Shown here piece after piece: positions 25,010 through 34,036 of a stretch of DNA of 64,000 nt. Every line of letters starts with the position of its first letter. Position 1 is the first letter of the stretch. Origin of the DNA: Micromonospora sp. HM5-17 (GTDB lineage Bacteria > Actinomycetota > Actinomycetes > Mycobacteriales > Micromonosporaceae); NCBI RefSeq assembly GCF_003762835.1, contig NZ_RJWA01000004.1, positions 453,888-517,887 of the forward strand, written 5' to 3'. The notes beneath the pieces are model-generated. The model ran no database searches and had not been told where the DNA came from. It saw nothing but the letters and a program-made list of their open reading frames with translations. The translations under genes and the position numbers were made by a program.

Positions 25010-26377
25010 TCACCGCCCCGCCTGCAGGGCCGCCCACGTGTTCCGGCCGACGATGCCGTCCACGTCGAGGCCCCGGGACGACTGGTAGTCCCGCACCGCC
25101 CGCTCGGTGTCGGGGCCGAAGATGCCGTCGATCGCCACCGTGCGCCCCAGTGCCGCGGTCAGCGCCCGCTGCAACCGTCGTACGTTGGTGCCGGTCGAGT
25201 TGCGTTGCAGGGTCGGCGTCGAGCCGGCGGCCAGCAGGGCGGTCCACACCCGCCGGTCCACGGTGTCGCCCGCGGGCAGTCCGCGCGCCTGCCGGTACGC
25301 GGTGACGGCGCTCGCGGTCGCGGCGTCGTACACCCCGTCGACCGGCCCCGGACGCTGGCCGGCCTGCTGAACGAGGTACTCGGCGGCCTCCACGGCGGGC
25401 CCGGTCGCCCCGGTGGCGAGTGCCGGGTAGGCGGTGAAGTCCAGCCGCGGGGCGGTGATGAGGAACTGGCTGTTCGCCACGTTCCAGTGGCTGGCGAGCC
25501 AGCTTCCGGCGGTCGGCCGGGTGCTGAAGTAGTCGTCGTGGTTGCAGTCGACCTGGTTCTCCGGCGCGGTCGGGCAGCTCTTCACCAGGTCGCCCGGCGG
25601 GTTGGGAATGCCGCCGTCGTCGTAGCACATGACGTCTTCGTCATCCCAGCAGTGGCCGTTGGAGGTGGCGTGCGGCGCGCCGCGCAGCACCGCGCCGAGG
25701 GTGTGCAGCAGCTCGTGCAGCGTGGGGGCCCAGCCCCAGCAGCCGGTGCCCACCGTGGCCAGATCGGGGCCGGAGTTGTAGCGGTTCTCCGCGCCCGGCC
25801 GGTCGTCGCCGGCGCCCGGCCCGCCACCGCCGAGGCCGCACCACGCGGTCGTCTCGGCGTAGAGGACGTACTTGCGGTCGGTGCGGTTGTAGCCGGCGTT
25901 CTTCAGCGCGGTGAAGGTGGTGTTGAAGTCGGCCAACGCGCCCGTCGGCACCACGACGCCGGTCACGGTGGGCACGCACGACGCGTCGTGTACGTACCGG
26001 ATCCGGCGGTAGCCGCCGGTGTCCTCGGCGCCGAGGCGGATGGCCTCGTCGACCTGGCTGGCCCACTGCTGGAACGTCGCCCGGTACTCACCGAGCCGGT
26101 CGGCCTGCTGGGGCTCGCGGGCGTACAGAATCTGCACCCGCTTGCCGGAGGTGCCATCGCCGTCACAGGCCGTCGCGGCGGCTGCGGCGGCGCGGGACGC
26201 CGGCGTGTCCGGTGCCCACTTCGTCACCGGCCCCGGGTCCCTGACGGGTTCGGTCACGTCGCCGGCCGGGCCGGTTGCCGGTGGTGCGGCCGCGTGCCCG
26301 GCGGGCGCTCCGCCGAGCGCGGCCACGACCGTGGCCACCGACGCCGCCACGACGGCGAGTTTTCGGTGCCTCCCCAT
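25010..26377 (-). CDS. Secreted metzincin-like protein with two peptidoglycan-binding domains
   Basis: 455 residues from ATG 26377 (GGAGAG upstream). A signal peptide covers about 1-30. The middle domain has HELLHTLG (His221, Glu222, His225) and a VMCY segment at 249-252 that looks like a Met-turn, so it is probably a zinc metallopeptidase of metzincin type. The third ligand is not at the canonical position (residue 231 is Leu), with His236 or His242 as candidates. At least eight Cys suggest disulfides in this domain. The C-terminus holds two PG_binding_1 repeats (about 318-385 and 390-455; VDGVYDAATASAVTAYRQ, IDGIFGPDTERAVRDYQ). A cell-wall-attached protease is the simplest reading. Confidence 0.75.
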   Translation of the reverse strand: MGRHRKLAVVAASVATVVAALGGAPAGHAAAPPATGPAGDVTEPVRDPGPVTKWAPDTPASRAAAAAATACDGDGTSGKRVQILYAREPQQADRLGEYRATFQQWASQVDEAIRLGAEDTGGYRRIRYVHDASCVPTVTGVVVPTGALADFNTTFTALKNAGYNRTDRKYVLYAETTAWCGLGGGGPGAGDDRPGAENRYNSGPDLATVGTGCWGWAPTLHELLHTLGAVLRGAPHATSNGHCWDDEDVMCYDDGGIPNPPGDLVKSCPTAPENQVDCNHDDYFSTRPTAGSWLASHWNVANSQFLITAPRLDFTAYPALATGATGPAVEAAEYLVQQAGQRPGPVDGVYDAATASAVTAYRQARGLPAGDTVDRRVWTALLAAGSTPTLQRNSTGTNVRRLQRALTAALGRTVAIDGIFGPDTERAVRDYQSSRGLDVDGIVGRNTWAALQAGR

Positions 26378-26764
26378 GAGCTCTCCTCTCACCCGTAACC
26401 CGGCGCGCCCGGACCTTCCACGTACGTGGCGTCGTCCCCGGCCGCGATGCCGGTGACGCGGGATGGCACCGCACCGGGCGACCACGTGGGGCGCGCACGG
26501 AGGCTGCCCGCGCAGCGTTGCGGGACGCCGGCGACCGGATCCGTGCATCGACACTCACCCTTCGATCCACTCGCCGGCCCGCAGACATTCACGGACGCCG
26601 CTAGCATGCCGGAGCCAAGGCACACAATTCGCACATGTCGGTGCCAGGCGGCCCGGGTCATGGGCGGGAGGGATACCCCTGGCGCGGGAACGGACGGGGG
26701 ACCGGGGTCAGTCGTCGTCCTGGACGGTGAGGGCCGTACCCGTCGCTCACGGCGACGCGAAACG
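26378..26764. other. Intergenic region upstream of the metzincin-like gene
   Basis: About 390 bases with no supported gene; the long plus-strand open frame here is a shadow of the GH3 gene. The promoter of the leftward gene starting at 26377 must lie here, but no clear -35/-10 pair was recognised. The right end is bounded by two terminator hairpins. Confidence 0.4.
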
Positions 26765-26846
26765 GGCGGGGGCCGCCGGACCACGTGGTCCGGCGGCCCC
26801 CGCCGGTGGTCACGGACCGGCCGCGAACGCCGGTCGCGGCCGGTCC
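26765..26846. terminator. Two consecutive hairpins ending the GH3 gene
   Basis: The first element (26765-26804) is a 40-base perfect palindrome centred on CCACGTGG, with 20-base arms and no loop. The second (26814-26846) has 13-base arms GGACCGGCCGCGA and TCGCGGCCGGTCC around a 7-base loop. They begin within a dozen bases of the GH3 stop at 26858 and form a strong tandem terminator. Confidence 0.75.
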
Positions 26847-26857
26847 GCCGTGACCGG

Positions 26858-29800
26858 TCAGAAGTTCGTCATCCCGGCACCGTACGGGTAGAGCGGGTTG
26901 CCGTACGTCGTCGCTGGTGGCCGGCCGGCGTCGATGCTGGCCCGGATCTGCGCCCGCTCGGCGGCGGTGGCGCCGAGGTCGTACGGCAGGTCCCAGGCCT
27001 CCGTCGCATCCTCCGGCACGTCGGTGCCGCCCGGCCGGAGCACCTGGTCCAGGCTGCGCGGCAGCTGCCACGGCAGTTTCCCGCTCGGCCGGTAGTCGCC
27101 GAAGAGCAGACTCGCCAGTGCCGGCCCCATCTCCTCGCCGCCCCGGTAGGTGACGACGATGGCGTCGGCCAGGTCGTGCCACTCGGTGATGACGTACGGC
27201 CGGGGCATGACCAGCGCCACGACCACCGGGATCCCCCGGGACCGGAAGTCCCGGATCAGGGCGAGCTGGTCCGGCGGCAGGTACGGCTGCTCCTTCGGCC
27301 AGTTGGTCGCGTGCGTGTACGAGGTTTCCCCGACCGCCACGACCGCGAGTTTCGGTGCCGGCCCGTCGCCGGAGTGGACGGTGACCCCGGCCTGCGCGGC
27401 CCGGCTCCGGATCGCGCCGAGGATGGTCTGCGAGCCGTACTCGGTGTGGAAGAAGCTGGTCCAGACGCAGCAGGCGGCGGTGTCGTCCGCCCGCGGACCG
27501 GCGACCACGATGCTGTCGCCCGCGCCCAGCCGGATCGGCAGCACCCCGCCGCGGTTCTTCAGCAGCGTCATCGCCTCGCGCGCCGCCTGGTTGGCCAGCG
27601 CGGTGTAGGCGGGCGTGTGGAAGCGGTACGGGCCGTTGACCGGGTCCCCGTACGGGTTCTCGAAGATCCCGAGCTGGAACTTGAGCCGCAGTACGCGCCG
27701 TACCGCGTCGTCGATCCGGGCCGCCGGCACGTTCGCCAGGAACGTCGCGATGGAGAAGCCGGTCGCGCCGGGGTCGGCACCGCCCATCACGTCGGAGCCG
27801 GCGTTCGCCGCGCCGATCCAGGAACCGGACGGCAGCCAGTCGGTCGTGATCAGGCCCTGGTAACCGAGGTTCTCCCGCAGGTACCGCAGGATCGGGGCGC
27901 TGTCCCCGGCGCCCGGGCCGCCCGGGTCGAGGTACGAGCTGCCGGCGTACCCGGGCATGATGTTGACCGCGCCCGCCTCGATCGCCGCCCGGAACGGGAT
28001 CATGTGGTACTTGATCGTGACCTCGTCGTAGACGATCAGCGCCTCGCCGCCGGCGCCCTCGCCGGGCCAGTGTTTGACGGTCGCCAGTACGGAGTTCGGG
28101 TTCAGCTCCGGGCCGCCCTGGAGACCGGCCACCAGCGCCCGTACCTGGGCCGCGGCGACCTGTGCGTTCTCCCCGTTGCCCTCCTGGATGCGCGGGTAGA
28201 TCACCTTGGTGCCGACCTCGGCGAGCGGCCCGAGGACGCCCCGGGTGCCGACCTCGAGCTGCTCCCGCCGCTGCATGTCGCCGAGCCGGTACGCCAGCGG
28301 GTGGTTCTGCCCGGCGGCCAGCGCGCTCTGCGTCGGGTAGGTGGTCTGGTAGCCGTGGATGGTGTCGCCCGCCGAGACGAACGGAATGCCGAGCCGGGTG
28401 CCGGACGAGGCGAGCAGGAGGTTGTGCAGGTCCTGGGCCTGCGCCGGGCCGAAGTGCCAGCCCGCCCGCGGGTACGCCTGGGCGTTGTAGAACATCTGGT
28501 ACGCCTTCTCCTCGGCCGTCATCCGGCCCAGGAGGTCGGCGACCCGGGTCTCGACCGGGAGCCGCCAGTTCTCGTACGGCTCGATGGTGCCGTTCCGGTT
28601 GAGGTCCCGGCTGCCGGCGACGATGTCGACGCCGTCGGCGACGGTCTCCAGGGTGGGCAGGTAGACGCTGAACCGGCGGATGTTCGAGGTGGTCGTCGCG
28701 CCGGAACCGCTGACCGCGGTGACGTACCACTGGTAGGTCCAGCGGTCCGGCAGGTCCCAGGTCGGCGTGTAGGAGGTGCCGGTCGGCTCGGCGACCTTGG
28801 TGTAGAGGTCGAGGAGCCTGCCCGGGGCGGTGAAGTCGTAGTCGGTACGGCTGATGTTGATCCACACCTGGTAGCGGGTGGCGCCGGCGACGGGCGTCCA
28901 GGAGAGGGTCGGCCGCCGGGTGGTGGTGATCATGGCACCGTCGGCGGGCGCGGTCAGCGCGAACTGGTTGAGCGTCCCCGGCGGCCGGGTGGGTCCGGAG
29001 AGCATCGGCGGGGTGGTCGACGCCTCGTCGACGCTGCCGTAGACCTGGAACTCCCACAGCGAGTACCCGTAGCCGGTGGCGCGGGCCGTGCCGTAGAACC
29101 GCAGGTAGCGGCCGGTGCCGGTGACGGTGAGCTGTTCCACGCCGCCGCGGCCCGAGGTGGTGGAGTAGATCGTCGTCCAGGTGTTTCCGTCGTTTGACGT
29201 CTCCAGCCGGTAGCCGGTGGCGTACGCGGCCTCCCAGTTGAGGACGACCCGGTTCACCGTGGCGACGCCGCCGAAGTCGACGCGTAGCCACTGCGGGTCG
29301 CTGAACTCGCTGGACCAGCGGGTCGTGGTCTGGCCGTCGACCGCGGCGGCGGGGGCGTTGCCGCCCTCCCAGGACGAGGCGGCAACCTTTCTGAACTCGG
29401 AGATCGGCCGGCCGCCGGGCTGGTCGGGGTTGCTGGCGGTCGTGCCGTAGACCTTGAACTCCCACAGGGAGTAGCCCCAGCCGGTGGCCCGGGCGGTGCC
29501 GTACATCCGGACGTACCGGCCGGTGCCGGAGACGGCCAGGGTCTGGGTGCCACCGGTCCCGTCCGTCGTGCTGTGGATGGTCTGCCAGGGACCGTTCGGC
29601 GCGGCGGCGATCTGGATCTGGAACGACCGCGCGTAGGCGGCCTCCCAGACGAGTTCGACCTGGTCGACGGTGGCGGTGGTGCCGAGGTCGACCTGGAGCC
29701 ACTGCGGGTCGCTGAACTGGCTTGACCAGCGGGTGCCGGGGTCGCCGTCGGTGGCGGCGGCGGCCGGGGTGCCGTCGGACTCGACCGAGGAGGCCGTGGT

Positions 29801-29962
29801 CGGCCTGCCCTGCGAGATCAGCGGTCCGGCGGCCACGGCATCCGGGGCGGGGACGGTCAGGGAGGCGGCGAGCATGGCGATCACAGCGAGCAGCGCCGTG
29901 ACCGGACGGGGGAGGCGGCGGGGATGGGCACGGGGCGGTGTGGGGGGTGGTGGGGTCGGCAT
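26858..29962 (-). CDS. Secreted GH3 beta-glycosidase with two N-terminal discoidin domains
   Basis: 1034 residues from ATG 29962 (GGAG seven bases upstream). A signal peptide covers about 1-44. Two F5/8-type binding domains (about 48-175 and 185-310), near-copies of each other (FSDPQWLQVDLG and FSDPQWLRVDFG), precede an Fn3-like domain (about 335-435). The GH3 N- and C-domains fill the rest, with VKHWPGEG (substrate-binding Lys-His) and LITTDWLPSG, where the Asp is the expected nucleophile. GH3 enzymes release terminal beta-linked glucose, xylose or similar residues. Two LacI-type palindromes lie upstream, so expression is probably induced by a sugar. Confidence 0.9.
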   Translation of the reverse strand: MPTPPPPTPPRAHPRRLPRPVTALLAVIAMLAASLTVPAPDAVAAGPLISQGRPTTASSVESDGTPAAAATDGDPGTRWSSQFSDPQWLQVDLGTTATVDQVELVWEAAYARSFQIQIAAAPNGPWQTIHSTTDGTGGTQTLAVSGTGRYVRMYGTARATGWGYSLWEFKVYGTTASNPDQPGGRPISEFRKVAASSWEGGNAPAAAVDGQTTTRWSSEFSDPQWLRVDFGGVATVNRVVLNWEAAYATGYRLETSNDGNTWTTIYSTTSGRGGVEQLTVTGTGRYLRFYGTARATGYGYSLWEFQVYGSVDEASTTPPMLSGPTRPPGTLNQFALTAPADGAMITTTRRPTLSWTPVAGATRYQVWINISRTDYDFTAPGRLLDLYTKVAEPTGTSYTPTWDLPDRWTYQWYVTAVSGSGATTTSNIRRFSVYLPTLETVADGVDIVAGSRDLNRNGTIEPYENWRLPVETRVADLLGRMTAEEKAYQMFYNAQAYPRAGWHFGPAQAQDLHNLLLASSGTRLGIPFVSAGDTIHGYQTTYPTQSALAAGQNHPLAYRLGDMQRREQLEVGTRGVLGPLAEVGTKVIYPRIQEGNGENAQVAAAQVRALVAGLQGGPELNPNSVLATVKHWPGEGAGGEALIVYDEVTIKYHMIPFRAAIEAGAVNIMPGYAGSSYLDPGGPGAGDSAPILRYLRENLGYQGLITTDWLPSGSWIGAANAGSDVMGGADPGATGFSIATFLANVPAARIDDAVRRVLRLKFQLGIFENPYGDPVNGPYRFHTPAYTALANQAAREAMTLLKNRGGVLPIRLGAGDSIVVAGPRADDTAACCVWTSFFHTEYGSQTILGAIRSRAAQAGVTVHSGDGPAPKLAVVAVGETSYTHATNWPKEQPYLPPDQLALIRDFRSRGIPVVVALVMPRPYVITEWHDLADAIVVTYRGGEEMGPALASLLFGDYRPSGKLPWQLPRSLDQVLRPGGTDVPEDATEAWDLPYDLGATAAERAQIRASIDAGRPPATTYGNPLYPYGAGMTNF

Positions 29963-29997
29963 GCAGGACTCCGGGGGCGGGTGGTGGGGGACGGGTC

Positions 29998-30011
29998 AGA
30001 GAGCGCTCTCT
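29998..30011. promoter_or_regulatory. LacI-family operator 1
   Basis: A perfect 14-base palindrome AGAGAGCGCTCTCT, 36 bases upstream of the GH3 start. It has the central CG and GAGAGCGCTCTC core typical of operators used by LacI-family regulators of glycoside utilisation in actinobacteria. On the minus strand TTGACC (30038-30043) lies upstream of it and TATAGA adjoins it, but their spacing is too long for a standard promoter. Confidence 0.7.
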
Positions 30012-30128
30012 ATAAGACTCATTGGGTTGTCTCGATCGGTCAAGGATGCTTGCCCGGGTTTGTCGGTCGACGTGGCCCGAGCCGTGGTCCGCTGTGCGGT
30101 CTGCCTGGGCATCGGGTGGCTTGCGGTG

Positions 30129-30142
30129 TGAGAGCGCTCTCT
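30129..30142. promoter_or_regulatory. LacI-family operator 2
   Basis: TGAGAGCGCTCTCT repeats the same 12-base core GAGAGCGCTCTC as the site at 29998-30011, about 131 bases away, i.e. about 12 helical turns, which would allow DNA looping. The remaining bases up to 30541 hold no recognised gene. Confidence 0.65.
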
Positions 30143-30541
30143 AGGCCGATCCCCGTCCGCCGGTGGCCGTGACCGCGGGGGTTCCCGGACCCGCCGGGCG
30201 CGGGGCTCGGGGCGCGGAGTGCGACCGGGCTGGCCAGCCCGGCAGACCGCGCCCGGTGGTGGGCGGACCGGGCTGCCGGACGTGGCGCCGATGCGGCATG
30301 CTGTCTCCGGTTCCCTCCCCGGTCGCCCGTTGGGCGTCCACGGAGGACGGTTCCACCCCGCCGGCTGGCCCGCGAACCGAACCGACGGGGGGAACCGGGC
30401 CACCCGCGGTCCGAGATCCCGTGAGCGACCGGCACGTACTCTGGCCGACCGAGCCCGTGTCGGACCAGAGGACGGCGCCGACAGCCCCCAAAGATCCGAC
30501 AGCCGGCGGTTGTCGGAACCACTCGGCGAGGACGACACCGC

Positions 30542-31522
30542 ATGCCCCGCACGTCGCGCAGTATCGATGAGGAGACCATCCGAACCCGCTGTTCGAGCCC
30601 GGAGGCGGCCGAGTACACGCTCTATCTCCGCCGCCTCGTCGCGCAGCACGCCGGAGGACAGGCCGGGATCCTCCGGGCCGCCGCCGCCCGCGGAGTACTG
30701 CCCCACGCCTACACCCGACAGACCCTGTCCGAGCACCTCTCCGGCCGGTACCGACACGGGCCGCCATGGACGACCGCCCAACTGATCATCGACTGCCTGC
30801 CGGACTCCGCGCCTCGGTCGCTGATCCGCAACCATGCGGCGGCGCTCTATGCGGCGGTTCCCCGGACCGCCGCCCGCTCCGACAACCCGGAGCGACGATT
30901 CCGAGGCTGGGACGGGCAGCGACGGCAGAGCCCGAACGCCGGCCCGGTCCGCCCGGTGGGTCCCCGACCCACCCGCACGCCCGAGCCGGGCGCCGTTCCG
31001 GCACCGGTCATCCCGAGGCAGGCCAACCAGGCGGCCCACGGCGTCGGTCACCGGTACGGGGAGCGGCCCGGCCGGGGTGACCGCCACCCGGTGGTGCTCC
31101 GGGACCTCGCCACGGAGGTCGCCGAGCTGCGGGCCGAGTGCGCCCGGCTCCGGGTCCGGGTGGCGTTGGCGGAGGCCGGTGCGTCCCGGGAACTGACCGC
31201 CGGGCTCGACCGCGACCCGCGTGGCCGGTTCGGACACCTCGCCGAGCGGATCGACCCCACCGCGCCGCTGCCGCGACGCGCCCTGGCCCAGTACCTCTGC
31301 GCCTACGCCGACCTGACCGCCACCGGCCTTCCCGAACTCGCCGTCCGGGCCCACCTCACCCTCGCTGCCGTGGCCGCGATCATGGCCGCCCACCGCGCGC
31401 CCACCGCCGGCGAACTCGCGCGGCTGACCGCGGTCCTCGGCGCCGACCCGGAACCGGTGCGGCACCTGGTCCGGTCCAGCCTGGCCCGATCGGTCCGGGC
31501 GCCCCGGAGGGGCCCGGCGTAG
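30542..31522 (+). CDS. Unknown regulator-like protein with HTH-type N-terminus
   Basis: 326 residues from ATG 30542 (GAGGAC upstream, loosely spaced). The first 85 residues (LRRLVAQHAGG, YTRQTLSEHLSGRYRHGPPW, IDCLP) resemble the N-terminal domain of the NB-ARC regulator ending at 18368, with a helix pair and a conserved PPW/PEW followed by a cysteine, and may bind DNA. A Pro/Arg-rich linker follows, then a short coiled coil (LATEVAELRAECARLRVRV) and an Ala/Leu-rich helical C-terminus. No catalytic motif is seen. It is divergent from the GH3 gene and carries no sugar-binding domain, so it is not the LacI protein expected for the operators. Confidence 0.65.
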   Translation: MPRTSRSIDEETIRTRCSSPEAAEYTLYLRRLVAQHAGGQAGILRAAAARGVLPHAYTRQTLSEHLSGRYRHGPPWTTAQLIIDCLPDSAPRSLIRNHAAALYAAVPRTAARSDNPERRFRGWDGQRRQSPNAGPVRPVGPRPTRTPEPGAVPAPVIPRQANQAAHGVGHRYGERPGRGDRHPVVLRDLATEVAELRAECARLRVRVALAEAGASRELTAGLDRDPRGRFGHLAERIDPTAPLPRRALAQYLCAYADLTATGLPELAVRAHLTLAAVAAIMAAHRAPTAGELARLTAVLGADPEPVRHLVRSSLARSVRAPRRGPA

Positions 31523-31597
31523 CGGATCCTCGCCGGCCGGGCCGGCGTCCGTCCGCGAGCGTCACCGGCCCGGCGGGGCGGCAGCCGCCCGTCCCGG

Positions 31598-31624
31598 CCG
31601 GCCTGGCGTGCGAGGCCAGGCCGG
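31598..31624. terminator. Hairpin between convergent genes
   Basis: Ten-base perfect arms CCGGCCTGGC and GCCAGGCCGG around GTGCGAG. It lies between the plus gene ending at 31522 and the response-regulator gene ending at 31631. Confidence 0.7.
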
Positions 31625-31630
31625 CGCCGA

Positions 31631-32284
31631 TCACTCCTGTGGGACCAGGCCGGACTGGGCGGCCAGCAGGGCCAGCCGGATGCGGTTCGTCGCCCCGGTC
31701 TTGCTGAGCAGGCTCGCGACGTGCGTCTTCACCGTGGTCACCCCGAGGTGCAGCCGGTCGGCGATCTCGCGGTTGGAGAGGCCGGCGCCGACCAGGGCCA
31801 GCACCTCGCGCTCTCGGGCGGTGAGGTTGTCCGGCAGCGCCGGCGTGGGTGCCTCCCCGAGTCGGGCCCGCACCGCCTGGTCGACCAGCCGTCGCAGCAC
31901 CGTCGGGCTGAACGGCGTCTCGCCGGCGGCGGCCGCGCGGATGGCCGCGAGCAGCTCGTCCGGGGCGGCGTCCTTGACCAGGAAGCCGCAGGCCCCGGCG
32001 GCGAGTGCGGGGAAGAGGTGGTCGTCGTCGTCGAAGGTGGTCAGCACCACGACCCGGACGGCGGGGCGGCTGGCGTGGATCCGGGCGGTCGCCGTCGTCC
32101 CGTCCAGTACGGGCATCCGCAGGTCCATCAGCACCACGTCCGGCGCCACCTGTTCGACCAACCGGAGCGCCTGCTGGCCGTTCTCCGCCTCGCCCACCAC
32201 CGTCATGTCCGGTGCGGACTCGCAGAGCATCCGCAGGCCGGCCCGGACCAGCCGCTGGTCGTCGACGAGAAGGACCCGGATCAT
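31631..32284 (-). CDS. NarL/LuxR-type response regulator
   Basis: 217 residues. The receiver domain (MIRVLLVDDQRLVRAG, phospho-acceptor Asp in VVLMDLRMP, Lys in FLVKDA) is followed by a LuxR-type HTH (LTAREREVLALVGAGLSNRE, TVKTHVASLL). The ATG overlaps the kinase stop codon (ATGA), so kinase and regulator are co-translated. It is the last gene of a four-gene leftward operon. Confidence 0.93.
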   Translation of the reverse strand: MIRVLLVDDQRLVRAGLRMLCESAPDMTVVGEAENGQQALRLVEQVAPDVVLMDLRMPVLDGTTATARIHASRPAVRVVVLTTFDDDDHLFPALAAGACGFLVKDAAPDELLAAIRAAAAGETPFSPTVLRRLVDQAVRARLGEAPTPALPDNLTAREREVLALVGAGLSNREIADRLHLGVTTVKTHVASLLSKTGATNRIRLALLAAQSGLVPQE

Positions 32285-33462
32285 CGGCTCACCGCCATCG
32301 GCAGGACGGTCCGCACGCGCCACCCGGCACCCTCCGGACCGGCGGTGAAGGTTCCGCCGAGCAGTTCGACCCGCTCCCGCATGCCAACCAGCCCGTGCCC
32401 GGACCCGGCGGTCCCCGATCCGGACTCCGACCGCCGCGCGCCGCGGTGCGAAGCGGCGCCGTCGTCGGTGAGTTCCCAGTGCACCGCGTCGTCGAGCACC
32501 CGGACCCGGACCCGGGCCCGCGCCGTCGGGCCGGCGTGCTTGGCCACGTTGGCCAGACCCTCCTGGGTGAGCCGTAGGATCGTCAGCCCGCGTACCGTGT
32601 CGAGGGTCGCCACCGCCGGGTCGATCGAGGCGTCCACGGTCAGGCCCGTCCGCACGGCACGGTCCACCGTCGTGGCCAGTGCCTCCGGCAGCGCGCCCGG
32701 CTCGATGGGCACGTATCCCGGGCCGGTGCCGACCGTCGCCGGGTCGCGCAGCACCGCCACCAGCCGGCGCAGGTCGGCCAGGGCGTTGGTGCCGCTGTCG
32801 TGCAGGTCGTCGAAGACCTCGGTGACCCGGGGGTCGGTGTCCCGCAGCACGTGCCGGGCCACGCCGACCCGCAGCACCATCGAGGCGACGTGGTGGGCCA
32901 CCAGGTCGTGCAGCTCCCGGGCGATCGCGGCCCGTTCGCTGGCCCGGGCGGCCTCCGCCTCGATCGCCACCCGCTGCTCGGCCTGCCGGGCCAACTGGCG
33001 GCTCGCCCGGATGTTCAGGCCGATCAGCACCGGCACCCCCACCGTCACGGCGACGCCGTAGAGCCAGGTCGGCCAGGTGGCCGGCAGGTGGTCGAGCGAG
33101 TCGACGAGGCACGCGGCGAGGACCGCCGCCGCGGTGACGGCCACCTGCCGGATCGGCCTCCGCAGCGTCAGCTCCAGCACGCCCCAGGTCGCGCCGACCT
33201 GGGGCACGGTCGGCGCGGCCTCGCCGAACCAGCCGGCGAGGCCGAACACCAGCGCGGACCCGAGGGCACTGGCCAGGGGCCACCGCACGCCGAGTGGGCA
33301 GAGCGAGAGGGCGGCGGCGGCGAAGGCCCAGTCAACCGGGGCGTACGGTTCGTCCGGATACGGACGCAGCAGCAGGTATCCGATGCCGCTCAGGCCGAGC
33401 AGCGTCATCCGCAGCCACGCGTACCGGTCGTCGAAGAGCCGGAAGACCCAGCGGGTGACCAC
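32281..33462 (-). CDS. Membrane histidine kinase, HisKA_3 type
   Basis: 393 residues from GTG 33462 (weak ribosome-binding site GGGTG). Four to five N-terminal membrane helices (about 20-155) precede a dimerisation domain with the phosphorylated His in AIARELHDLVAHHV. The HATPase domain has the N box LTQEGLANVAKHA and a G box GHGLVGMRERVELLGG. No extracellular sensor domain is present, so the signal is probably sensed within the membrane, possibly through the two membrane proteins encoded just upstream. Partner of the regulator at 31631. Confidence 0.92.
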   Translation of the reverse strand: MVTRWVFRLFDDRYAWLRMTLLGLSGIGYLLLRPYPDEPYAPVDWAFAAAALSLCPLGVRWPLASALGSALVFGLAGWFGEAAPTVPQVGATWGVLELTLRRPIRQVAVTAAAVLAACLVDSLDHLPATWPTWLYGVAVTVGVPVLIGLNIRASRQLARQAEQRVAIEAEAARASERAAIARELHDLVAHHVASMVLRVGVARHVLRDTDPRVTEVFDDLHDSGTNALADLRRLVAVLRDPATVGTGPGYVPIEPGALPEALATTVDRAVRTGLTVDASIDPAVATLDTVRGLTILRLTQEGLANVAKHAGPTARARVRVRVLDDAVHWELTDDGAASHRGARRSESGSGTAGSGHGLVGMRERVELLGGTFTAGPEGAGWRVRTVLPMAVSR

Positions 33463-33472
33463 GGCACCCAGC

Positions 33473-34036
33473 TTAGGCAGCCGGTTCGGGGCCGGAGAGG
33501 CCGCGTGACCTCGTCAGCGCCGCCGCCTCCGCGCCCGTCCGTGGCCCGGCCGGCTCACCGGTCGGCGTCGCCCGATCCCGGTCGCCGGTGCCCGCGGGAT
33601 CCGGATCGCCGGTCCGCGGCCGACGCGGGTAGACGGCCCGGACCAGCAGGTAGCCGAAGGCGCCGAGCGGTCCGAGCAGGATGGTCGCCACCAGGAGGGG
33701 TGCCATCACCAGCGGTGAGATCCGGCGCTCCCGGCTGTCGAGGTACATCCATCGGCCGACGAAGAGGTCAAAGGCGATGAAGTGCGCCCAGGCGGCGGCG
33801 GTCACCTCCGGGACGGCGAGTGCGTCCCGGAGCCCTTCCAGCGTGGGTCTGGTCACCACCGGCATCAGCACGTCCAGCTGGGGGACGGTGAGGATGGCGT
33901 ACACCACCAGCGGCGGCGCGATGATCCACGGCGAGGAGGCGATCCGGCGAGTCCACGACCAGCCCGGAGCGAAGACCATTAGCGCCCAGAACGGGGCGGC
34001 AAACCAGAACGTGATGTCGAAGAGAGTGGTGGTCAC
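33473..34036 (-). CDS. ABA4-like membrane protein
   Basis: 187 residues from GTG 34036, overlapping the upstream stop (GTGA). Four hydrophobic helices lie within the first 140 residues, with FDITFWFAAPFWALMVFAPG, AHFIAFDLFVGRWMYLD and LLGPLGAFGYLL, the pattern of the ABA4/DUF4281 family. Plant ABA4 is needed for neoxanthin synthesis; bacterial members are uncharacterised. A polar Arg/Pro/Thr tail follows (about 145-187). It ends 10 bases before the kinase gene. Confidence 0.75.
   Translation of the reverse strand: MTTTLFDITFWFAAPFWALMVFAPGWSWTRRIASSPWIIAPPLVVYAILTVPQLDVLMPVVTRPTLEGLRDALAVPEVTAAAWAHFIAFDLFVGRWMYLDSRERRISPLVMAPLLVATILLGPLGAFGYLLVRAVYPRRPRTGDPDPAGTGDRDRATPTGEPAGPRTGAEAAALTRSRGLSGPEPAA

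Noticed and set aside
26426..29197. Long plus-strand frame opposite the GH3 gene
   Set aside because: Antisense shadow; the GH3 gene has domains, signal peptide and terminators on the minus strand.
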